Of a stretch of 64,000 nucleotides of DNA, positions 22,478 through 33,129 are shown piece by piece. The notes under the pieces are model-generated. The model made no database searches and was not told where the DNA came from. It worked only from the letters and a program-made list of their open reading frames with translations. The stretch comes from Gaeumannomyces sp. JS-464 (lineage: Eukaryota > Ascomycota > Sordariomycetes > Magnaporthales > Magnaporthaceae), in assembly GCA_002197995.1 (NCBI GenBank), contig NGZR01000008.1, forward strand, positions 558,001 to 622,000, written 5' to 3'. Both the position numbers and the translations under genes were made by a program. Within the stretch, counting starts at the first letter, position 1. Every line of letters begins with the position of its first letter.

Positions 22478-23596
22478 GCCTTGGTCTCGGAAATTGACGT
22501 GGGGTCCTTGGGGCTTGGCTTGTCCTGCCTCTTGTTTGATGAACACGCCTGGTTACCCTTTCAGCGCTGTGCAGTCCACCATCTACGATCCAAATCACAG
22601 GCATACATGAGACGGACACACGACGTAGATAAAAGGCATCAAATAGGCGACCAGGGGTATTGTATTTCTCTATGGACAACGGGACGGCAAAACTTGTGTG
22701 AAAACGAAGCGTGGACCTAGAATCATGACGAGTCCAGTAATCGAAAAGAAAGAAATGGCAGAGCGACCTGGCGAGACACAATGTCTGCGGGTCTAACCTT
22801 GCCACCGTCCCGGTCACTGGCCATCCCACTCCTTCAAAACGCTCTCTGAAGGCCGAGCCGGAGGCCAGGGCACCTAAGGATGCTCATAGCCACCGTCGGG
22901 ACAAGCCAAAAAAGAAGCGAAGTCTCGAGAGATTGCAGGCATGTTGCCAACGCGGCCACCGTTAGAACCAAAAGAACACGAAAGACGCAAAAATCAAACC
23001 GTGACTGAGATACACAATGCAATAGTGGAAGACGCAGAATGACCAAGAATGGGTTCCGTATCAAGTGCAACTGGAGGTGTGGTGAGACGTGTGAGAAACG
23101 ATCTGTAGAGGAAAGAAGAAAGGGGATCCCCGTTTGGTGTGGTGTGGGCATATGCAAATCCCCAGACAAATGCCATATGCACTCTGCTTTCCCAATACCC
23201 CAGATCCACCAGAGTCGAAAGGAACCAGGAAGCAAAGACCAGATAGGCGCAGGACTCGAGAGATCTACCCAAGAGGCCAAGTAGCCAGGCTACAAACGCC
23301 TGTTCTGCTTCGTTCCAGGGTAAAAAGAACATTGCTCAACCCTCCAGGCCGGCGCGGGAACTATCGTCCACAATAGTGGGGAGACGCGAGACCGCGAGAG
23401 ATACTGAACGAAGGAATGAGAGACGTGGGTGAGAGACATGATCGTTAATTACGTTATGTAAGAAAACGTCTTTGTGGTGAAGGGAACGGTGGGAAAGAAA
23501 TTTGAAACAGAAGGCCAAATGCAAGAACAGTCCCAAAGAACTCCGGTCGTGAAAAGCGAAAGAAAACTCCTCCACATCTTGACTGGTCCGGAAGCT
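22478..23596. other. Convergent 3' region between SDR and Gln-rich gene
   Basis: 3' flanks of two convergent genes. Only short ORFs; nothing recognised. Confidence 0.4.
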
Positions 23597-25353
23597 TTAA
23601 GCCACGGGGACCGCGCCGGGGACAGTCTTCCGCTTCTCCGCGCCGCGACCCAGGACGATCATGGGTGCCTTGCGCTGACCGCTCGCCTCGTTGCCTTGGG
23701 GCTTGCCGGTGCCCTTGAAAACGCTGGCAAAGGATGATCCTCCTACGCTGCCGTTCTCGTTATCGCTAGAGTTGCTGAGGCTGTCAACACTCTGCTGGCG
23801 GGCCTTCTTCTGGCGAGCTGGGGCGGCCGATCACGACCCCGAGCCGTCGAGGTGCGGGAGCTCGGAGCGCAGTCATCGTCGTCGCCGTTGAGGCTGCCGG
23901 ACCCGCTGCGTCCGGAAACAGACTCACCGTCCTCAGTAAGGGGGTGGGAAGCTCCTCGGCGGTCTCCGAGATGGGACTGACGGTGCCCGAGCTGCCGGTG
24001 CTCGTGACTTGGCGGCGGGTGATGCCAGCGCGGACAAGGTTGCTCAGGGCGGAGCGGCGGGTGCGGCCGGCAAAGTTCTTGCTGCCTTCGTGCTTGGATG
24101 TGGGCTTGGAGCGAAGCTCGTCAAAGCTGGGAGGGCCACGCGGCTGGCGAACGGGGTGCTCTCCGGCGCGAGCCTGGCCAGGACCGTATCCGCCAGTCGA
24201 CGGGGTGAGCGGGAACGAGGCGGTCTTAGGGCCAGGGGTCTTGGAGCCTGCGTCGTTGACAGCAACCGAGAGCGAGCCGTCCTTGTTCGACACCGACGTC
24301 GACTTCTTGTGGCCACGACGGAATGCGTTGGCGCTCGGGGTGGCAGAGGAGCGTGCTGCTCAGGCGACTCGAACCTGCGGGGAGGCGAGTTGTTACGGAA
24401 GCCGTTGTTCATCTCGGCGGGCGGGGGCGACACCTGGACGCGCGGGGTCTGCTGAGGCTGGTAGCCACCGTTAAACTGGTCGTACTGCTGGTTCTGAGCG
24501 GTGCTCTGGTCAAGATAGTACGAGTTCTGTCCAGTGGTGGGGTCAAACACCGTGTAGATGGTGCCCTGGCCGGTGGCCATACCCTGCATCAGCATGTTAA
24601 GGCGGGCCTGCTGCTGCTGCTGCTGCTGTTGGTACATATTGTGATAGGCCGACTGCCCGTTCAGATTGAGATTCTGGAACTGCTGCTGCGCAGCCTGCAG
24701 GCTCATAAGCTGCTGCTGGAGGCGCTGCTGCTGCTGGGCGAGGTACAGGTTGGTGCTAACAAGATTGGCGTAGACAGCAGGGTCCATGTGCTCCGGAGAC
24801 TGCTCCTCGATATGGATCTCGGGAGGAGCGAGAATCTGGTCGGCCGTGTAGAGCTGTTGTTGCTGCTGCTGGAGATGAGCCTGCTGCTGCTGAATAGCCT
24901 GGGCCTGGGCCTGAGCCTGAGCCTGGGCCTGCTGCTGCTGCTGCTGAGCTTGCTGCTGGGCCTGCTGAGCATAGCCGGCGAAGGCTTGCTGCTGCTGCTG
25001 CTGGAGGGCAAATCCGGCGGGGATCGACGTCTTGGGTCCATTGAGAAGAGAGTCATGGCCGTAGCTGGCAATCATAGAGTTCCTGTTCCGGGCCTGAGTG
25101 GGAACTCCGGTGACAGTGCCAGAGGCGGCGAAGGTCGCAGCGGTCGCAGACTTGGGCGCAGTCCGCAGGCCGGCGAGGAGTGCGACCTGGCGGTGGTGCG
25201 GGGAGTCGGGGCCGAAGGCTCGACGGGAGACTTGAGGGCCTCGAACGACAGAGGCGCGACACCCTGGCCACCACGGCGCGAAGCCAGGCCACCGGCCGGG
25301 CGCATGGCGAAGTTGTTTGCCTGGGACATCTGAGCGAGACCGCCTGCGTCCAT
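23597..25353 (-). CDS. Gln-rich low-complexity protein (several frameshifts)
   Basis: From the ATG at 25353 to the TAA at 23597 a continuous protein of about 585 aa can be followed only by changing frame at least four times: near 25208-25211 (one C missing from a CCCC run on the coding strand), near 24344-24350, near 23940-23944 (C run) and once more at about 23830-23880. The N-terminus reads MDAGGLAQMSQANNFAMRPA. The centre is a large Gln/Ala block of CAG/CAA repeats, then a more ordered-looking part (TIYTVFDPTTGQNSYYLDQS, FDELRSKPTSKHEGSKNFAG, RRSALSNLVRAG), and the end contains KKARQQSVDSLSNSSDNE and RKAPMIVLGRG. The ordered motifs look conserved rather than random, but I cannot name the family. 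Poly-Gln proteins of this type often act in RNA or signalling assemblies; that is only a guess. No intron was needed to explain the frames. Confidence 0.6.
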
Positions 25354-28300
25354 AGCTCAGTCGGGTTGAGCGTCAAAGGTGCTCGGTGTTGCGAAAAGAA
25401 CAGAATGCGGTAGCCGAGGGCTAAAATGGGCGCGATTCCACAACCAACAGGCGATGGACGGCCAAATTAAAACAGGATAGATAGCCGAAGAATGGCGAAA
25501 CTCTGCGACGAGGGCAAGATTACGACGGCGTTAGTCGAGCGAGAAAAGAAGGTCGACAGAAGAATCGATCTTGAGCCGGTCGTGATGTCGTCCTGGTGGC
25601 GCCCAGTATATCTCTCTGGGAGGTATGCGATGGTGGAATGATGTTCAAAAAAAAAAAAAAAAAAAAGAACAATCCGGGTATGGGCACAGAAAAAGAAGAA
25701 AGAGAAACTGACTGAAAATTGGCGATGCTGGGATGATGGCGTCGCGCAAAAGGGGGCGAGAATTAATCAATCTTCTAAGTGCAGAATGATGAAGACGGCA
25801 AAACGAGGGCGAGAATGAATGGCAGGCCAAGGGTCTGGCGAGAGGCGATTGATGATGCTTTCGGGAAGCAGCGACCGTCGCACAAACGAGAGGGAGGCCG
25901 TTGAGGATCCACGCGTTCCAGGCGCTGGAGATGAAGAAAGGCTGGTTGGCCACGGTCGCGTCAGGTGTAAGTCGACCAAAGATATTCGACAGGGAAGGCG
26001 CTCTTTGTCTGAAATTGGATGTCAGCAGGCAGCGGCCAGGGGTGAGCCAGGCCCACGGTGCGGGGTGCGCGGACCTCGGGTTCTTTGTCGTAGGAGCCAA
26101 TGAATGGGCTCCGAAAGCGAGTGCTGTCTCGTAGGCTGCAAAAGAACAGACGCAAGAGCGGGTGTTTCTCCCCTTCCGGCGATCAACAGTCTCTTTTTAA
26201 CAATCCTTCACGGCTGTCGACGGACGAGACTTTTTTTTCTTCTTTTGTGTGCGGTTCGAGGCGGCGTCGATGGACGATCGGGATGGCGTTTGTAGCAACC
26301 TTGATTTGGTGCGGGTCGACTGTCGGAATAAATTATGTGCGTTGGTATTGAGGCGGCGTGGTACCGACTGAAGGGCGAAGAGAAAACGGGGAATCAATAA
26401 TGATGAAAAGCGGCACAATAAAAATACAAAGAATTAGATGCGGTCTTTTGGTATCTGGCGATGCGGGCGATGTTCCTTTTTCGAAAGTCGACGACGATGT
26501 GCGGTGGTTTCAACTCTTCTCCTGGAGATGGTGCCGAGTGCTGTGCTTTGCTGTGCAGTGCGTGCTGAATGGTGTGGAAGGTACAACCGACGGGTAACTG
26601 TGAGCTGGATGACTGAATGCCGAACTTTTTTTTTTTCTTGGTTTTGTATTTTTATTGCTCCAACACTCATAGAGAAAAAAGGTCTCTAGAGATTTGAAAA
26701 AAGGACGACTAGCAGCAGCGACGACGGACCAAATTCGAAAAGGGAGAGGGAAGAAAGAAGAAAAAGGAAGGGCGGTGGGTTGTTGACGACAGAAAGAAGG
26801 AAAAAGAAGGAGAAAATAAGAGAAGGAAAAGGAGAAGACGAGAGGGCTGGCCGTGAGAGAAAAGGGCAAACGGCGGATGGAGCTCTCGTGCGCCAGGGCC
26901 AGAGGCGGGCGTGATTGGCTCAAAGTGGCGAGTCGTCCCCCAGATGGGGCCTACACCTCGCAGCCGGGACAGCCCACACCAAAGCGACGGCGGGCGGGGG
27001 CAGACAGTCACCCATCGGGCGAGCTGGCACCACTCCACTGGCCGGGCAGGCACAGGCGAGGGGGACTCAATGGGAGGTGGCCAAAACCTGGGCGCGCGAC
27101 AGGCTGGACCCCGGCCGGCACCCCTGCACTGTGTGGCACACACCCCCAAGGTGATTGCAGGGATCGGCTGGCCCTAGCGGATATTCCAGCATCATGATTG
27201 ATCCGTCTAGCCTGGGCAATGGGAGATGCATGGATGGGCAGGAAAGAAGCCACGGGACGTGCAAGCCCTCTCCCCCTTTTTTTTTTTTTTTTTTTTTTCT
27301 TCTTCCCATTTGCTGCTTTACTCTCCACCCCCTGCGCCCACAAAGTGGAAAGCTCGAGTTAGCACAACAGAACCAGGCGGCTGCACAGCACAAGCACTGG
27401 CGCACACCTCTTTTTTCTTTCTTTCTTTTTTTTTTTTTTTTTTTTTTCCCTAGTCAACCCGACCTGGGTCCCGCAGCCAACCAAACGCGTCAGGAGAGTC
27501 CCGGCACGAGGTTGTCGCCAGCAAATGAGGGGTTCCCCGTCGATCAGCACCAATACTTTCCAATCAATCGATGCTTCGGCCCTGTCCACTAAAAACACCT
27601 CTAAGAATAACGTCGCAGTCACCGCCCAGTGGGCACCCCGTGTCCTGCCTGATCGATGGATTATTGATTGGCCGATTTGATTGTTCCGTGGCTGTCATTG
27701 GGCCCTCGTGGGACCTCATCTGGGGCGGTCCCCTGCCGTGGCCGCGCTAGCCCGGCTTGTTTCTTTTCGATCGGCTTGGGCGGCCGGTGATGTGGCCATC
27801 CTCGTCCGACCCCTTCTTGCCTTCCAAGGCGGGCGTTCCTCCTCATTGCCCAGGAGAAGCAAGCACGGAGCGGGAGGGTGGTCTCGCCCAGCAGCCTCGA
27901 CATGGGGTGCGATGGGGTGGCCTGCAAATCAGCGATCGAGTCACCACTAAAAAAATATAAAAAAAATAAAAATAAAAAAAATAAAAAGAAGGGAAAAAAA
28001 AGGAGGGTAGAACATGGCAAGGCCAGGCCGTTGGGCGCTCGCTAAAGCACCATCGCCCAATCAGCATCCCGCTGTGCGGACGAATGCGAAGGAGCTCAGC
28101 CAGCGTGCCAGGCTCGCAAATTGTGCGTGCGTCTCCTGCAGCACACAGGGCAGCCTGTGATGGGCGGCGCCCTGGCGGGTTGCACCATAGCATGGGTAAA
28201 TATCACGCAAAAGGCAGTCGAGGGACCAAGCGCTCCGAACCTTGGGGGATCGGAGGTCGGCTCCTCCTTCTCATGGTGCTCGTGTTTCCGGTGCTATCCA

Positions 28301-28537
28301 GGAATCTGCGGCAGAAGGCCATAATGTACCGACCAGGGGCGCTTCAGCTAATTAAGCCTCGGCAGGAAAAGTGGGCGGGACGATTCGACACAGCGTCGTT
28401 TGAAGAAGAAGGCCAGAAGGTCCAAATGGGAAAACCAGTTGTTCCAAACCAGACGCTCCAGGGATGATCCCCCGTGTCTCCATCACACCATCTCGGCCGG
28501 GTGGAAACGAATCTTGGGAGATCCCAACTGACAGTAA
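25354..28537. other. Gene-poor region with long A and T runs
   Basis: Upstream region of the Gln-rich gene, then sequence with no recognisable gene. Notable simple tracts: A20 at 25647-25666, T22 at 27277-27298, T22 at 27426-27447, and an A/G-rich stretch at 26695-26870. ORFs here are low-complexity or random-looking. Confidence 0.45.
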
Positions 28538-28822
28538 TGCCACCCACCCGACCAAAAAAAAAGTCTGGACTGCAAAAAGTTCAACTGCTGCACTCGCAGC
28601 CAAAACATGGAAATTAAATCAGATTGTAATAAAAATAACGTAGCTAAAAAAAAAAAAAATCTGCATCTAGATTTTGTAAAGCAACTTTTTTCCTTTGTAA
28701 AATTGGTCGTTTTGCCGGAGCTATGTCGATTGAAAATGGCGAGTTTGTATGTTCTATGGGAAGATTCGGGGCGAATTGCTGATTTGCAGTCCAGACTTTT
28801 TTTTTGGTCGGGGTGCCACCCA
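28538..28822. mobile_element. MITE, about 267 bp with 30-bp inverted repeats and 9-bp target duplication
   Basis: The element spans 28547-28813. Its ends are inverted copies of a sequence starting CCCGACC, then A9, then GTCTGGACTGCAAA; the right end has one extra C. It is flanked on both sides by the identical 9-mer TGCCACCCA (28538-28546 and 28814-28822), a target-site duplication. The interior is clearly more AT-rich than the surroundings and has no coding potential. A 9-bp duplication with TIRs near 30 bp fits a Mutator-like (MULE/Hop-type) non-autonomous element. An 8-bp duplication (GCCACCCA, hAT-type) is possible if the first T is chance. No autonomous partner is seen in this window. 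Confidence 0.85.
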
Positions 28823-31800
28823 AAGCATGTAAAGAGCCCCGACGGAACGGCATTGACACCAATTATAACAAACTGACCTGGGACGGACCTTGCTGGCCGA
28901 AAGGCGGCGAAGGCTGCACGGGCGAATTATGCGCATTCCCGCGGGCTGAGCCCGCACAGCCCGTCCCGACTGGAAACACGCTACCGACTCGAAGGAACAC
29001 ACCAGTTTGCTGAGCGGTGGACCGCCGCCAGCACACGAAAGCCCCAGATGGAGGGGAATTTCCCTTTTGTTTATCTCGGTGAGGGCCGGGGTGGAGTCCG
29101 CGGCCTAGAGATGGCGCCATCAACTTGCATAGCCGGTCCAAGACGGCGAGAACTGAGGGTGCTTGCTCGGTGTATTCCCTGCGTCTTTTCGTCCCGTCCT
29201 CCTTTGTCACATCAGTCATCGACGAAACTACGACAAGACCAGAAAGGATAGACAGAGAAAGTCTATAATAATAGCAGGACACGCAAAGGCCAGATCCTGT
29301 CCGTTCGATCACGGCATTTCGGCGCTCTCCCCGAAGATAATGGGCTTTCCTTGGTAGTCCATGGGATTGCTTGGCTACGCGAGTGCACAAAAAACATGCT
29401 TACATAGTAGCAGCTCAGTGACCGGGCCGAGGCTGCCTGGTGGCCTCGGCCGCTTGCGGCGTTCCCGACGACAGGGATACCCGAGTTCTTGAAGCCAGCA
29501 GCATCAATGGCTTCGCCCTATGCACAGTAGGTTTGCCCTGATTTTTAATGGGTAAACTTTGTGGAGCCCACGAGACACCCGCCTTGCCGCCAGCTGGCAG
29601 TTTTTCCTGCTTGTGCCGTTGGTAACAAAGATCCCCGTATGCGTCTGCGGGCTGTGTGTCTGTGTGGCCTGTCTCGTGCAGATGCCTGTGTGAACCCCTG
29701 TCAGGAGTCAGAGGGTTCAGGGGCTTTTGCTCCGTGCCAAATGGAAAAATACGACCACCTGTAACACGCCAGGAGGCTCTGCTTTGCACCTCTTTTTGTG
29801 GCGCGGGCAGGAGCGGAGCAGCACGCAGCAGAGCCACGCGACTTCTTCCCCCTGCCGCATCGCGTCACGGCCGGCGAACACGAAAAATAAACAAGCAATG
29901 GAGCTGGTGCAGGAGGGGCCAGCAAGGGAGGGAAAAGGAAAAGGGTGGATTTTGCCGAGGAGGGGGTGGGACGGGGGCAAGATCTCCCGCCGGGAAGATT
30001 GTTCGCTGTCTCAGACATGCACAAATCCGATTTCAAAAACGGGCAAGGCGAGCATCTAGGTACTCAGCTGCTGCTAGAGGCAAGGGATATGAAAATGGAC
30101 GAGAGCAAACAGGCACCCAGGCCAAAGACAAAGAAAGAAACACAGCGGCATTGATATGAGTCTGGGCCTGGCTCGGCTGGGTGGCCGGCTGGGCTTTTTC
30201 TCTCTCACACACTTTTTTTTGGTGGCTTCGCTGAGTTCGGCTTGGCCACATACCAGTCGCGAAACTCTGTTTGTCGGCCTTTGAAAATGGAAACCTATGC
30301 TTCATCCGAAGGGATGGGAGCGCGTGCTTGTGCTATTGAATCGATATCACAAACTTCCATTCCCCGAAGCATGCAAGCCGCCAAGCAAAATTGCATGACC
30401 CGTCGGAGGGCCCAAAGCCAGGCCTAGGGACGCCCCGCTATTTCTCCCTGTCGTTCGTTCCGGGTCAGCAAAGTTTCTCAGGACAGGTCTCGTCGTCGCA
30501 CAGGCATAAAACTCTGAGGTCGCCGTCCCAACTCCGAAGCTGTCGGGAGAGGATCCCGACGCCAGAAGAGAGAAAGGGTGCGGGGAAAAAAAAAACCATC
30601 AAAAGGAAAAAAAACCACCGCCGGCGCCAGACCATGGATGCAGGAAGCCTAGGCCCGTTTGGTCATGGTCTGGCGCTTCGAGGGCTGGATGGCTGGCATT
30701 CCATCACATCCAGGCGGGCCAGGCTTCCTCCGTTTCCCAATGACCTTTTGTTTTCCCTTTGCATGCTGCATATGATATGCATGCTGCATGCAAGCGCACA
30801 AGCGCATGTTCGCTTTGCTGGATTGCAGGTTTGGGTGCCAACCCGAGCCAGCGTGCCAGTTGATCCCAGCCCATCACACCAGACAGACAAGCGAGGGTGC
30901 CTGGCTGGGCGCGCGCTTACGCCCCAATCTTGGCACCAATAAACGAGACGGCGTCAAGCCAACGCTGGCGTTTGCCATTCCCACCGCATGTGGGGGGCCA
31001 CCAGGTTTATTTGTTCGTGTTTTTGCTCGTGGTCTCGGATGTTTGCAGAGAAAGTACAGAGGCAGGTAGAGGTAGCTTTGCAATGGATGTGGGCGATACC
31101 GATAGACCGCCCGCGCAGTCTTCGCACCAATATGTAGCACGTGCCCATCGACAGCAAACAGGTGGCCCGAAAGGCCCAGACAAGCCCTGTGCGGTACAGG
31201 GCAGCAGGACGGAAACCAAGGTCTCGGCATGTGCAGGTCGCACCGGCATCGCCCTCGCCGGCCTACAGCGAATCGCCTGCCGGCGCCTGGGCTGCTGCAG
31301 CTGTGCCGCGCGCAGACAGCCTGGTCGCGTCGGCGGCCAGCGAAACCCAGCCGGGCGGGGTCTGCACTCCCGCCCTCGGTTCAAAACGTGGCTCCAGTCG
31401 TTTTCCGTTGTTCCAGGATAAACAAGACATATATGTGCCTTGCCAATACGTGCGCGCGTGTCCGGCCGGCCTGTGATGGACGAGACAGCCGCACCGCCTG
31501 CCGCCGGCGTCACGTGCGTCTTCCCGCCCACCTCACTGGCTGCTGGGGGCGCGCATCGGGGCACCGGGCAAGATGCTTGCCGGCTGATAGGCACAACCCC
31601 CTTTGGCCATTCGTGTGCACCGCCGCCGGCCCTGCAATAGGCGAGAGGTCGGTGGTATTTCGTCATTCCAAGTATACAAACCCACGTGCTCTCACTCTGC
31701 CCCATGTTTATGCGAGGCAAGATACCGCCAGCGCATCCAGTCACTCACGTCTACACACGGCACTTGCTTGCACAAAAGAGGCACGGCATTCGATGCTCGA

Positions 31801-32001
31801 AACTTGCGGAACGGGTTTGGATTTAACTTGCCAGGGAGCGAACCTGACCTTTCTTTCCAACCCCCAGCCCATCGGCTCTAACCCTGACCCATCAACATGT
31901 GCTGTGCTGCGAGAAGAAAGGAGCGAAACTGGGGGAACTGGGTGTGACAGAAAACGACAGGAACAAGAACAAAAACGAGCGAAAAACAAAACCAAGCGCA
32001 T
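28823..32001. other. Gene-poor region before the peptide precursor
   Basis: No recognisable gene. A 13-bp perfect inverted repeat forms a hairpin at 30624-30676. The plus strand stays open from about 31229 to 32761, but this is a shadow of the minus-strand repeat gene. Confidence 0.4.
30624..30676. repeat. Perfect 13-bp inverted repeat (hairpin)
   Basis: GCGCCAGACCATG at 30624-30636 and its exact reverse complement at 30664-30676, with a 27-base loop. A second, imperfect inverted match (AGGAAGCCTAGGCCCG in the loop against the complement of 30713-30730) overlaps it. No target duplication or T-tract terminator is evident. Confidence 0.6.
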
Positions 32002-32910
32002 TCAACGACATACGCCATTGCGGCAAACAGCGAGCCTGGCTTTGCCGTCGCCGCCGAGTGGGTTCTTCCGACGGGGGTCGCGGGCTTCGATAGGCGCCGC
32101 CTCGTTGGCCTCCTTATTGACGTCGCGCTTCCACGCACAGGAGCCGCTTCCGCCCTTGCCGCAAACAGCGAGCTCGACTTTGTCGCCGCCGCCGAGTGGG
32201 TTCTTCCGACGGGGGTCGCGGGCTTCGATAGTCGCCGCCTCGTCGGCCTCCTCCTCGAAAGCAGGTGCCTCGTCGGCCTCCTCATCAACGTCACGCTTCT
32301 GGTTGTTGTTGTCCTTATTCCTAAGGTTGTCGAAAATGTCCATGCCCAGGCGGAACCCGCTTCCAAAGCCGCCGCGGCGACGGGGCTCGCGGGCCTCGAT
32401 GGTCGCCGCCCCCTCATCGGCCTCCTCATCGAAAGCAGGTGCCTCGTCGGCCCCCTCATCAACATCGCGCTTCCACGCGCAGGAGCCGCTTCCGCCCTTG
32501 CCGCAAACAGCGAGCCTGACTTTGCCGTCGCCGTCGAGTGGGTTCTTCGGACGGGGGTCGCGGGCTTCGATAGTCGCCGCCTCGTCGGCCTCCTTATTAA
32601 CGTCGCGCTTCCACGCGCAGGAGCCGCTTCCGCCCTTGCCGCAAACAGCGAGCTCGACTTTGTCGTCGCCGCTGAGTGGGTTCTTCCGACGGGGGCCGCG
32701 GGCCTTGATGGTCGCCGCCCCCTCGTCGGCCTCCTCGTCGACGCCGCGCCTCCGGAAGTAGGCCGGGGTCGCGTCCAGGTTGACGCCCACGGCGTTGCGG
32801 ACGGCGAGGACGGCGGACAGCGGCTGCGGCGCCCGGGGCATGGCCGCGGCCTGGCTCACGAGGGCCACGGCCAGGACCGCCTTGGCGGCAGCGGGGGTGG
32901 AGAAGTACAT
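32002..32910 (-). CDS. Secreted Kex2-type repeat peptide precursor (KEP/RiPP or pheromone-like)
   Basis: Intronless, 302 aa, start at 32910. The signal peptide is at about 1-23 (MYFSTPAAAKAVLAVALVSQ). After a 53-residue leader come five units: spacer of about 20-30 acidic residues (DVxxEADEA...IEARDPRRK), then a core, then KR. Cores: residues 77-100, 123-146 and 237-260 begin NPL(S/D/G)G and all end with the identical AVCGKGGSGSCAW; 180-204 is a different Cys-free core (GGFGSGFRLG...KDNNNQ); 283-302 is shortened and ends AVCRNGVCR at the stop codon. KR follows cores 1-4 (101-102, 147-148, 205-206, 261-262), fitting kexin cleavage in the Golgi followed by trimming to a C-terminal Trp. The acidic EADEA spacers recall alpha-pheromone and dikaritin (ustiloxin/epichloecyclin) precursors, but the WCxxxGxxCW pheromone signature and the Tyr-centred dikaritin core are both absent. 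I saw no UstYa-type (DUF3328) gene nearby. Maturation, release and role are inferred. Confidence 0.85.
   Translation of the reverse strand: MYFSTPAAAKAVLAVALVSQAAAMPRAPQPLSAVLAVRNAVGVNLDATPAYFRRRGVDEEADEGAATIKARGPRRKNPLSGDDKVELAVCGKGGSGSCAWKRDVNKEADEAATIEARDPRPKNPLDGDGKVRLAVCGKGGSGSCAWKRDVDEGADEAPAFDEEADEGAATIEAREPRRRGGFGSGFRLGMDIFDNLRNKDNNNQKRDVDEEADEAPAFEEEADEAATIEARDPRRKNPLGGGDKVELAVCGKGGSGSCAWKRDVNKEANEAAPIEARDPRRKNPLGGDGKARLAVCRNGVCR
32005..32682 (-). repeat. Coding tandem repeat units of the peptide precursor
   Basis: Core positions on DNA: 32611-32682, 32473-32544, 32299-32373 (divergent), 32131-32202 and 32005-32064 (shortened). The first two standard units are exactly 138 bases (46 codons) apart. 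The next standard copy is 342 bases further because the divergent unit and longer spacers intervene. The 39-base segment encoding AVCGKGGSGSCAW is almost identical in three copies, indicating recent duplication or gene conversion. Confidence 0.85.
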
Positions 32911-32975
32911 GTTGGGTGGTCGGGTTGGTTTGAACAGAAAAGCGTGGGGGTAAGAGAAGAAGAAAAAAAAAAGGA

Positions 32976-33020
32976 GACAAAAGGAAATGAGACAAAAGGA
33001 AATGAGACAAAAGGAAATGA
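32976..33020 (-). repeat. Three 15-bp tandem repeats in the precursor 5' leader
   Basis: GACAAAAGGAAATGA repeated three times on the plus strand. In the transcript orientation this is a pyrimidine-rich TCATTTCCTTTTGTC repeat, between the TATA element and the start codon. C/T-rich leaders are common in strongly expressed fungal genes. Confidence 0.75.
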
Positions 33021-33121
33021 GACAAGGAAAAGCTGACAAGGAAAGAAAGAAAAAAAGGATGAGTGGATGGTGGTGGAAAGAAAAGAGAAGGGGAGAGTTG
33101 TTGGCGTCCATGGCCGCCATC

Positions 33122-33129
33122 TTTATATC
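33122..33129 (-). promoter_or_regulatory. TATA box of the peptide-precursor gene
   Basis: Minus strand GATATAAA about 215 bases before the ATG at 32910. It fits a TATA-driven, regulated gene with a long leader. Confidence 0.5.

Noticed and set aside
31229..32761. 510-codon open frame on the plus strand
   Set aside because: It lies antisense to the repeat precursor and owes its openness to repeated stop-free units. Its composition is low-complexity, it has no signal peptide or domain, and the minus-strand reading has a signal peptide, processing sites and a coherent repeat structure.
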